From Rotaria sordida (taxonomy: Eukaryota > Rotifera > Eurotatoria > Philodinida > Philodinidae): a DNA stretch of 64,000 nucleotides. The notes beneath the pieces are model-generated. The model searched no databases. It was not told where the DNA came from and saw only the letters and a program-made list of their open reading frames with translations. The DNA lies in assembly GCA_905250125.1 (NCBI GenBank), contig CAJNOL010000080.1, positions 66,790 to 130,789 of the forward strand. The letters are read 5' to 3'. The position numbers and the translations under genes are program-made. Every line of letters begins with the position of its first letter. The stretch's first letter is position 1. Below are positions 48,036-58,166 of the stretch, one piece after another.

Positions 48036-48728
48036 ACAGTTAAGACTAAGCCTGGTTTGCTGATCCAATAATTTTATTTTTATGTTCATTTTCTCTTTTC
48101 TCACTCCCCCTTTAGATTTCTATAAAATATTCTTTCAGATTGTTCTTTAATTATTTAAATTTCTTTTTCTGATAACTTTTTATTTAATACGGTTAAAACT
48201 TATCTTTATACTGATAAAATTTCTATACTATGCTGATCAAATTTGTATTTGTTACTGGAATAAGTTGTATATTTTACTGGTAATTATATACAATATACTG
48301 ATCATTCTATTATTAGTTACTGATACTTTTAGTACTGATCGTTCAATTTTTATACTGATGAGTTATCTCTTTTTTTACTGATCATTTAATCATTTTTACT
48401 GATTAAATATTTTGTTTCCCTTTTTTTTCTCACAATTTTAATGAAATTTTTGTTGAAACACTCTTTCATTCACCACAAATCAATCAACTAAGTTAAAATT
48501 AAGGGAATAACAGCGGACTGCAGACTCTACAGTACCAAGAGACTTATAAAATCACGTGAAGTCTCGAAGTCTTACAGAAGCTTTCTATCAATCAAATTCT
48601 AGTCAGACAGAAAAAGTACGCTCAATCGAAATTTTTGGTTTTGTGCTCTCTATGAATGTACAAAGACATTCCTACGTGCATTTTCTTTCTCTTCTGTATT
48701 TATAATAAAATGTTAATATATGTACATA
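48036..48728. other. intergenic, no gene recognised
   Basis: Contains the right-hand TTACTGATC cluster, then plain AT-rich sequence up to the mariner remnant. Confidence 0.45.
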
Positions 48729-49800
48729 GGATGATCAAAAAGTTCTCGGAACATCTGCCTTTTTATTGAATAAATGATGTTCGAAGCAGTCGCCCTTGTT
48801 TATTATATCGGGTTCCATTCGATCAACTCATTTTTGAAATGTCTTTCAAAATTTATGTTGTGGTAAGGCATGAATCTTCTTGGTTACAGCTTGTTGTAAA
48901 GATTTGGAATCCGGATAACTGCCTAATTGCCGTTTCAAATAACCAAAAATCGGATGCAGCCAAGTCAGATGAATAATATGGATGAGGCATCGCGATCACT
49001 TCTTGTTCTTGAATAAATATTTTAATGTCATTTGTTTTATAGAGTCTTACTTGTCATGATGCAGCTTGATGGCATGCAAACCAGATTTTGGTCTTTGTAG
49101 TCTGATATTGTTAAATAAAGGTTTCAAGCAATTATCTTTGTAGTAAGTACCAGATATTGAGTTGCCAGATTCAATCATGTGAATAAGCTCTGGTCCTGTT
49201 TTTTCACAGAAGACCATAAACATGTTCTTTTGATCGTATTGGTTTCGCCTGACCACTGTTGTTGGACTTGCATCTTCAGAGGACCATATCATAGTTGATT
49301 GCTTCGAACTAATACCACGATGATAAATCCTTGTTTCGTCGCTTGTAATAATATCACATAAATGTCATTGATCCACTCCCAATTTAGCAAAGTTTTCTTA
49401 GCAAATTTCAATTCGTTGTTGTTGGCATTTTTCTGTCAGCTAATGTGACACCCATCTTGCATATAACTTTTTCAATTTTAATTCATCATGAATAATATTA
49501 CTAATAGTACCATAGGATAGACCAGTTTCAAATACCATGTATCGAATACTGATGTGTAAATTTTCTTCAATTAATGTACAAACAACTCCAATATGTCCAT
49601 CGGTAATATCGGTTACTGATCGGTCAATTCTTAGTTCATCTTCTAATGAGGTTCTTTTCTGTCTAAAGCGTTGCACTCATTCAGCAACTGTACTGTACGA
49701 CACGTGACCTTAATCCCATGTATTGCACATCTCCATATGAGTTTGCCTTACTGTATAGCCAGGTTTGAATCGTGTTACGATGCAGTAACGAATATGTATT
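48729..49800 (-). mobile_element. decayed mariner-family DNA transposon
   Basis: Minus-strand fragments match mariner transposase in order. The N-terminal HTH region (49676-49440) has RTSLEDELRIDRSVTDITDG, ISIRYMVFETGLSYGTISNI and KKLYARWVSH. The catalytic core follows, with DIITSDETRIYH near 49340 (first Asp), MIWSSEDASPTTVV from about 49290 and HAIKLHHDK near 49050 (second Asp region). In-frame stops (for example between 49440 and 49340, and after LHHDK) break the frame into at least three parts. GATGATCAAAAAGTTCTCGG at 48731-48750 looks like one terminal repeat; its partner was not found near 49.8 kb. The copy is dead. Confidence 0.8.
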
Positions 49801-52800
49801 TTATATATCTAAAAATACAGCATACAGAAAAGATGAGGGTATGGAAACAAGGATGAGTTGGAACAACCATTGGCATTGTAACCGATGACTTTTAATTAAT
49901 GAACAGATAATGACTCATTGAAAAGATTTTTATGTTCTATTAAATGTCGAGATTAAGTCAATTGACTCAGCCATTATCATTGCGGTAAATAATTGCTAAA
50001 AATCTTAGCTGCTGACGTCGCAAAATAGAATTTTCTAGCTTCTTCTCATTAAATTCTCTACATCATTTTCTTTGTTTTTTATTTCAAAATTCCACGGAGC
50101 TGAGAACATTTTCGAAAAAAAAATATCAAAAAACTTCAGCCACTGCTGACAAACGTGAAAAGTTACAATACATTGGACCGACAACTAATGCATCGGTTTA
50201 CATCTCGAATTGAAAATACTAAGGAAAATACTTAGAATTCCTTAAAAACGTTCACATGCTAGCTTACGAGCGTGCTGAAACACTCATCAAAATACTTTTA
50301 TAGTAACGTTTAGAAAAGCAAATTTTACTTTCTTGACATTTGTATTAAACTATTTCATCATTTAATTCAATCGTTTTTTGAGAAAAAGTATTTGAAAAGA
50401 AATGATTAAAAATAATTATTCGTATTTGTTCATTGTCGATAAAATGATTCTGCTTGCACTAAGTTTCGAATGGTTCACTTCATCTTAATTTTGTTTAGAC
50501 ATGGTTTTAGTAGCAGAGATGTACAGACGAATTTGATGGCAAATGCATAGATTACACAATGATATGTTTGACGAAAATATTTATTAACCTAGATAGGATT
50601 TGATTAGTGGAGAAGAATCTGGTCCTCTGTCAGAGTATTGAGCGAAGTGGCTGAAGATATTCAAAAAAACAAAGAGAGAACATTCCTCTCTTAATTATAA
50701 CAATTGGCAGTGGTTTCAATCCATAAATTCGAGAACTTCTACAATGAATTCAATAATCTGAACAGTAGAAAAGTTAACAAATGAAATAGACTTAGCCGAA
50801 AATAGTGTTCGCTACGATAGCTGACAGTTACATTCAATCTACTCTGGTGTCGAAAAAAACAATTAGTTTTACAGGACTTTTAATAGTAAAAACAAAGAAA
50901 AAATTGCTATCGAAACTGGAAATGAAAAATATCACACTATTTTGTAATTAGTAATTTTTTTCTCGCCATCATCAATTCAGATTTCTACTCAACGACAAGA
51001 TTCACATAAGAAAACAGAAACTCCACTTCTTTTTTTTCTGAAACTAAAAACCTTTGACTACTGGAGAGTATTGAAGACGGAAAGAACTGACTATTTATTG
51101 TATTATTCGATGAAAAATTCATTACTTCTATGAAATATTCTTATTTCAAAAATAAAACATGAAAGCTCGTAAATATTGTTGTCTTTCTTAGGATGATAAT
51201 CGTTTGTGTGGTATTACTTGTCGTGTCAGAAATATGTTTAGATTTCCACAAAAGGAAATTACCAAAATTTGCCATTATTTCAATAATCATATAGCAATGC
51301 AAATAAAAAGTTTTCAAAAATACTGAAGATTTTCGTAAGTACAGAATTAATGAAGTTACATCATTTTGGGTAGTACTAAGCAATGTGAAGCACAAATGCT
51401 TGAAACTTCCTTTTTTTTTTAGAAAACGAAACACGGATTGAAAAAACTCAAGTCAAAAAAATCTACAATAGACCATTCCTTGCATCCTCATCTTATCTTT
51501 CGAACGAAGAAAAATGCAGCTCTCTATTTTGTTGCTATTCAACTTTTGATACATGCATTACTGTTATCGTCACATAGCATCGAAAACAGTTTTATCGAAA
51601 TTTTATTAGTAGGATACTAGTTGAAAAATGATGAAATGTAGCACAAATATAGAGCTTTGTTTTTACTATTAATAAATACAGAGAGAAAGAGTTTCCTCAA
51701 GCTTTCTATACAGTATCAAAATCCTACCACTACTACTTTTGGATTGCCTTAACAATGAAGCTTTTTGTATCAATGCGCAAGAATATTGATTATGTTTTTG
51801 CGTATCAATACAAAATATGCCATTGTACATAATTATGATCGATTATCATTTGATGAGAAATAACAAAAAAAAATTCGATTTTAATTCAGATTTGTGATTA
51901 TAATTATGGTTATAGAATTTTGATAAACTTTTTTTTTCTTTCCAAACATGGCAAAAAGATGATCGTGAATTCTTGAAAAATTTGAATCAAAATACTCAAA
52001 CTCGCATAAATTGCTATATTTCATATTGTATTTACGCTGTTTTGTGTTCATGTTTGTTTAAATTACAATAAAATACTTTTAAACATTCAAGAATTAGAAT
52101 CGTCGCATCCCTAATTTATACTCGAAACTCGATCATTTAAATTCTCAGGAAATCTTTATGTCCAAAGCCCAAAAATTGAGTTAAATATGCATAACTCAAC
52201 AAGGCTAAGTAAGAAAATCAAATGGGCATATACTTCTCATTGTTCAGCAAGACTGTTCAAATATCGAAAATTTCAAACGAAAAGTAATTTGATAGTTGAG
52301 AAGGTTCCTTCGTGAGCCTTATTCGATTATAAATAGAATGGCGACAGCATGTCAATAATAGGTATTTAAAATTTTCTATAAAACATTAAGAAATCCACAT
52401 AGATACTTTTAAATATATGTTTATAATCATGTGTTCAAAATCGTGCAATATTTTATTTTAAATAATAAAGGAAAATGTTAGTAAAAAATTGATTTTTCAT
52501 GGTACTATTTTTATTAATATTGTATGTAAGAAAATGTTAAAAAAATTTGTTGTATTTTCTCTTCCTATAAAACTTTCAAAAAAAAACATTATGAAACTGG
52601 AATTGAATAAGAAACAATGCTAATATGTTACTATCAGAACATATTGTAATACCTGCAGATCAGATATCTCTTGAATCCTAATGCATTAATAGATACACTA
52701 CATCGACAAACAACGACAACTACTGATATGTCTGTATACAATGTGTAGATATAAAAAGTATAATATGGACTAATGGATTCCAGTTCTTGTTTTTGATGAT

Positions 52801-53080
52801 AAGGACTTTATGAAGAAGATGTGCTTAAAATTTCGTAAAGATACTGTGTTTCTTGCTTGAAAAATATCTAAAAACTAAAGATTAATTATGTAGTGATAAT
52901 TTACTTCAAATTTTCATCAATATAAAATTCCGAAGTTAGACAGATATCAACTTAGGTTAACTTGATATAATTATTTCAATAGGTATGAGAATAACATAGT
53001 ATTATTCTTATCGATCACTATAAAAGAAAAGAACGGAAGACAAAAAGGTCACACCCTTCATATATATTTCTGGCTTTTAT
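49801..53080. other. intergenic, no gene recognised
   Basis: 3.3 kb of AT-rich sequence. Frames at 51141-51434 and 51438-51620 lack motifs. No palindromes as strong as elsewhere were noticed. Confidence 0.45.
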
Positions 53081-53082
53081 AG
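53071..53082 (+). promoter_or_regulatory. candidate 3' splice acceptor upstream of CoA-transferase copy B
   Basis: GGCTTTTATAG ends at 53082, 17 nt before the ATG at 53100. The upstream polypyrimidine tract is good. Confidence 0.4.
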
Positions 53083-53099
53083 TGTAAACAATTGACGAT

Positions 53100-54789
53100 A
53101 TGGTGGCAAGGATGTTTATCGAACAAGCTTTATCATCTATTAAATCAGGTTCACGAGTTTTTGTTCACGGTATGTAAAATACAATAATTGAATGATTCTT
53201 TTTTATTTATTTTCTATGCAGTAGATGTGTTAATGCATTTCTATGATCAGATTTTACTACTAAAACGTCCGATACATAACCTTTAATATTTAGAAAAAAA
53301 GAAGCAATTTTAATTCTTGTAGTAGAAAACTTCAGGAGTTATTTTATTAGTAAAGATGTGTAATAATATTGAAAATAGATTTCTATAAAAAAAAAAAAAA
53401 AAATATTCATAATTGACATTTACATCATCATTGTTATCTAAAAGATGTCAGCAGAAGCAATAAATTTCTAAACAACAAGCAATGATAAAAAATATCTCGG
53501 TGCAACTCTTACATTAATCAGTGTATTTTTTTTATCAATACAAATTCATTCACAATAAGTCCCTAAATCAAGTTATAACAAATATCAAATAAAAGATATG
53601 TATATTTCTCTTTATAATTAGGCTGTGGTGCTACACCACAATATCTCAATCGTCTACTGGCCCAACGTGCTAATGAACTTCGACGTGTTGAAGTGATGGG
53701 CATTCTTCCTCTTGATAATACATATACAGATCCAAAATTAAAAGATAGCTTCTTTGTTAATAGTCTTTTTGCATCCGCTTTCGTCCGATCATGTATTGCT
53801 GATGGTACAGCATCATATATTCCAGCATTTCTCAGTGAAATGCCTCGTCTTTTTGATGAAAATATTCTTCCACTTGATGTTGCTCTTATTCAAGTATCAC
53901 CACCTGATAAGCATGGTTATTGTTCACTTGGTGTTTCAGTTGAAACAACAAGAGCTGCTTTACGAAATGCAAAAAAAATTTTTGCACAAATAAATCGAAA
54001 TATGCCACGTGTACATGGCGATACATTTGTACATATAAATCAAATTGATGCTTATGTTGAATATGATGAACCATTGATTGAACTAGATTATTCAAAAGAA
54101 ATTTCTGATGNNNNNNNNNNATCATAAAGATTTAAGTATAGCATCAGAAATGGTTTCCGATGGTGTTATGACATTAATGGAAAAAGGTGTTGTGACAAAT
54201 CGTTATAAAAAATTTCATCCTGGAATAACAACATGTACATTTATATTGGGTACAAGAAAACTTTATGATTTCGTTAATGATAATCCAAAAGTAATTAATT
54301 TGGATGTTGGAATAACGAATGATCCAACACAAATTCGTCGAAATCCAAAAATGTGTGCTATTAATGCTGCACTTGAAGTTGATCTTACTGGACAAGTTTG
54401 TGCAGATTCAATAGGTGTAATGCATTATTCAGGTGTTGGAGGACAAATGGATTTTATGCGTGGTGCTGCTTTAAGTGAAAAAGGAAAACCTATTCTTGTC
54501 TTACCATCACAAACATCAAAAGGAATTTCACGTATTGTTAATACAGTAAGTTTCAATGTGGATTCTTAGTTCTTGTTTTTGTATTTTTCTTAATATTTAG
54601 TTAAAAGAAGGTGCTGGTGTAACCACAACTCGAGCTCATATTCATTACGTAGTAACTGAATATGGTGTAGTAAATTTATATGGTAAAAATTATCAACAAC
54701 GAGCTAAAGCATTAATTGATATAGCTCATCCTGATCATCGTGAAACATTAGAACGTGCTGCTTATAAGCGTTTTAAAACTCTTTATTAA
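53100..54789 (+). CDS. acetyl-CoA hydrolase/CoA-transferase family enzyme, copy B (contains assembly gap)
   Basis: Exons: 53100-53169, 53622 to 54110 (into the gap), 54121-54545 (from the gap), 54601-54789. It is a paralogue of the gene at 36.1-39.3 kb with the same exon layout. The missing part corresponds to 38005-38677 of copy A: the end of exon 2, all of intron 2 and the start of exon 3. Catalytic-region motifs are kept (ALEVDLTGQV, GVGGQMDFMRGA). Exon 1 differs more (MVARMFIEQALSSIKSGSRV). Clustered changes occur at SVETTRAALRN and KVINLDVG, while long blocks and the short last intron are almost base-identical to copy A. Near the end, copy A's AHERFKTLY is AYKRFKTLY here. Likely functional; the frame joins on both sides of the gap if the missing exon parts are as in copy A. 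Confidence 0.88.
54111..54120. other. assembly gap of 10 N hiding about 670 nt
   Basis: Alignment by eye to copy A shows that the flanks correspond to 38004 and 38678, so roughly 673 nt (mostly intron 2) would be absent if the intron is of similar size. Confidence 0.8.
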
Positions 54790-56930
54790 ATTTTGAAAAG
54801 AGATTGAAAAGAGTGATTTAATAGAACAGTATTTTTTTAGATATGATTTTTTTTAATGAAATTAAATATAAAACCTGAAAAATTCGATTCTATGATAATT
54901 GTCAAGATTTTAGTCATAGTGCCGGCTCAATTCATCAAGATCACTAATAGCTTTATCAACATGATTTTGTAATATAGTGCTGAACGTATTCTACATAATA
55001 AAATAGCATAGTAGAAATCAATAATTATGTATCTTATTTGTTTATTTGATGATCATCACGAGCCACTCTCTGATTACATGTTCAGCCAAACTATGTACTC
55101 CATAATTGAAATGACATGTAAACCGTCAAAAATCGTGATTTTGAAATTTTTATATGATTGGATAGCCCTTGTGGACTACTTTCGAAAACAGTATTATTTA
55201 TCAGAATTCTAATGCTTTTTCACGGTTTTACATAAGATTTATTGATAGTGAAATTAGAAAAAATGAATGTTTTGAACATGTTGGTTATTGTTGCCTTTTG
55301 AAACTTTTCTAAGGTACCACCTAGTGGAGAATCTAGCAGAGATTAATGAAATAATAGGCACTGCAAGCGTCCGAACAACTGAACTCGTGCCCCTGCACCA
55401 CTTTTCTCAGAAGTGTTCATTTAATTATGTTATTATTTTGATAGTGTTATGTCAGAAGAGATGCCTTCTGATATAACTATGTGTTCTCTTTTCTTTCTTT
55501 AGCTTTATTCTTTCACATTTTGTAATTATTCCTTTCTTCTTTCTCATCTTTCGTCTATTTAAACAGCTGCGATTGTTACTGAGGGTATAGGTATAAATGA
55601 GTGATATATATACTCGCGCCTCATATGTTTTTTTTCTCTTCTTAATACAGATTTTTCGATGCTGCACAAGTCTTCATTTGATCTGTCATAGTCGATAACA
55701 CATGATGGACTATGATCGATGAGTTCGTCTACTGCTTTACTCAACAGAAACATTGACTTTCAATTGTAAAATTTGTTTGATGTTTTTATTTATTTATTTT
55801 TCTACTTGTATGTCCCAGATTTCTCAGCCTTGATTTTTTGAAAAAAACTGACGCCAAAAATCGATAAAGAAGAATTTGAAAAAGTTATAGCAGCAAGTGT
55901 TGACTACATTTTGATGTCAATCCAAGATCTGTATGATTAGACTTGGGGAGAAAATCTTGAAGATATGGCGATCTACTTTTTTGGCTCTTAATGTAAAGCA
56001 TTAGTTATATCTCATCTAAATAAGTACATACCATTTTGTCACCCACAGTATGCAAATGACTTTATTCACTCAATATCGAACAATACTACCATGACCTTAT
56101 TATCATTTTTTATTCGTCGACATATGTTTAATATATATTTCTTCTAAGATGAACGAATATTTTTTTGTAATAGATACTCATTGCTATTAGTCGATCAGTA
56201 ATATAAACCATTGACTATAAATTTATTCAATGATTATTGTATTGAAGATTATCGGCTTGTTCAAAAATAGTTTTAACAAGTACAGAAGACTAAACTATCC
56301 AATATGATCAATATCAAAAATATAATTATACCTTTATTAGAATAAATCTCTTAGATAAATTCGTTTATGTCTATTGTCTCAAACACTTTCTTTTGCTTTC
56401 ATAAAAACAACGAAATAATATACTTACAACCTAATCGATAAATCGATCAAAAAAAGAAAAAGATATTTACCGAAAAGAAAAAAAAAAAAGATGAACTCTG
56501 TGATGTGTCAATAGATGAATAAAAATAACACCTCAGGCAAAAAGATAACTTATCAATTGTAATAACGTTTTTTTCTTTTCGTTTGATTTTCAGTCAAAAC
56601 AATGATTATATTTCGAATGATGTACTAAAAGATTGTTTTATAAAGAAATTCAATTTATCAAACATCATTTTTTAGATATAAAAATAAGATATAAATATAA
56701 GAAAAACAAACAAACATTTAAATTGATGATAAGAGAACAAAACAAATCGTTATTTTTCTACATTGATAAAAAATAATCATTTTCTAATAGACAAGATCAA
56801 TAACTTTTTTTATCTTTATAAATTTCCTACAAATATAGCTATCATTTCGTTTTGATTAGTAGGGGGGAAAGTTAAAGTATATTGAATCTGCCAGTGTATA
56901 TAAGCAATTGAAAGGATAGACTTTTACCCA
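54790..56930. other. intergenic, no gene recognised
   Basis: Short frames at 55027-55212 and 55559-55753 have no known domain. The 3' flank is unrelated to that of copy A. Confidence 0.45.
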
Positions 56931-56931
56931 A

Positions 56932-57206
56932 TGTTTCTAATGGCAAGTGTACACTGCAGAAGCAAAATGTACAAACATCTGCAGCTATGAAAATGCACGC
57001 TGCTATACACTTTGCTTAAAAAAGCAGCGTGTATACTTTTCTGGACAATTTTATAATATATCTTAGTTTATACTAGAACTTTTTCTTTTTTTTTGCTCTT
57101 TCGCTTCACTTCAGTAATGTAAATGACTGTGTACATTTTGCTGTGCACTTTGCTTATCCAAAACAGCGTGTATTGTACATTTTGTTTTAGAATTCCATTA
57201 GAAACA
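56932..57206. repeat. ~275-nt inverted-repeat element with internal repeated hairpins
   Basis: Ends share GTTTCTAATGG in inverted orientation and CAAAATGTACAA follows inside. Within it, CACTTTGCTTA followed by CAGCGTGTAT occurs twice, each able to form a hairpin. No frame. Confidence 0.55.
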
Positions 57207-58166
57207 CTGCTTTTGCCATGGCTGTATCTTATGATAGAAACAACAAAAATATTTGAAACTTTCAAAATATCCCATTGTTATTAAGACCTATCTCCACGCG
57301 AATAAGCTATCTTTCTAGAGTATATATATTTCATTATGATTCACATAGTCTCAACTCAAGTGAATAATCAATTAACGGACTTATCTTTCAATTCAATTTC
57401 TCCGAACTACTGAATAGCTCATGTCTTTTGACAAAAACAACAGCTAGTTCTGTGTTATATCGAAAAAAACAATCCTCTCGTGAATAGTTCATTCTCCTCA
57501 TCAACAGATAAACAAAACACCATGAACTATTCATACAAGAAAATTTCCAGAGAAAAAGACTAAGCATCAGAAAAATCGTCCCATTCCTTCTAATCATATA
57601 CATCGCATTCAAATGAACCTATTAATTTTGAATTCAAACAAAAATTAAATACATCTTTATCTCAACATTGGAATATGTATTGCATAATTTCCACAAATCA
57701 TATATTCTAACATATGCTGTTCAGTTTATCAAAACTTCATTTATCCCGACGGCAAGAAAGAAAGGATTTAAGACATCTCATACGAAATCTACCATGTCAC
57801 AAAATGAAAAGAGACAGAAAAAAAAATTTCAATATTCATTCCCATCTGAACATTTGTCTCAATAATGGATTCAACAAAGAAAAGGCAAATGAGAGAAAAA
57901 AAGAAGTGAATGTGTTGCATTCCTTTTTTTTCTCTTCTCTCTCTCTCGCTCTCTCTCTCTTAAAGAAAGAACGAACAGTTGGAAGCAAATTCACATAGAG
58001 AGAGACAAAGAGCAGGAGACCATCAGTTTATTCGTCCGATTGTACACAACACAATATACATGCTTCGTCGACGATGGATATCATTCTCTCTCAATAACAA
58101 ATATAACCGATAGAAGAAAGAAAAGAAATTTTTGACGGCAAACGTACGAAAAAATAAAAAAAAACT
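57207..58166. other. intergenic, upstream of the glypican-like gene
   Basis: Frames at 57388-57612 and 57668-57998 are not convincing. Contains a CT-rich microsatellite at about 57937-57960. Confidence 0.45.
57937..57960. repeat. (CT)n microsatellite with one interruption
   Basis: CTCTCT units interrupted once by CG, followed by TAAAG. Confidence 0.85.

Larger units (their letters stand above)
47085..48410. mobile_element. element bounded by inverted clusters of a TTACTGATC motif
   Basis: 47085-47225 holds about five degenerate copies of GATCAGTAAAT. 48205-48410 holds about ten degenerate copies of the reverse form (A/T)TTACTGATCA at irregular spacing of about 15-25 nt. Between them lie a smaller inverted-repeat element (47335-47825) and a 46-codon frame. 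Arrays of short motifs in opposite orientation at the two ends are typical of foldback-type transposons or of transposase-binding subterminal repeats. No transposase was found, so the element would be non-autonomous. Confidence 0.5.

Noticed and set aside
47085-48410. TTACTGATC motif clusters as a CRISPR array
   Set aside because: Repeats are about 10 nt, degenerate and unevenly spaced, and they are in opposite orientation at the two ends.
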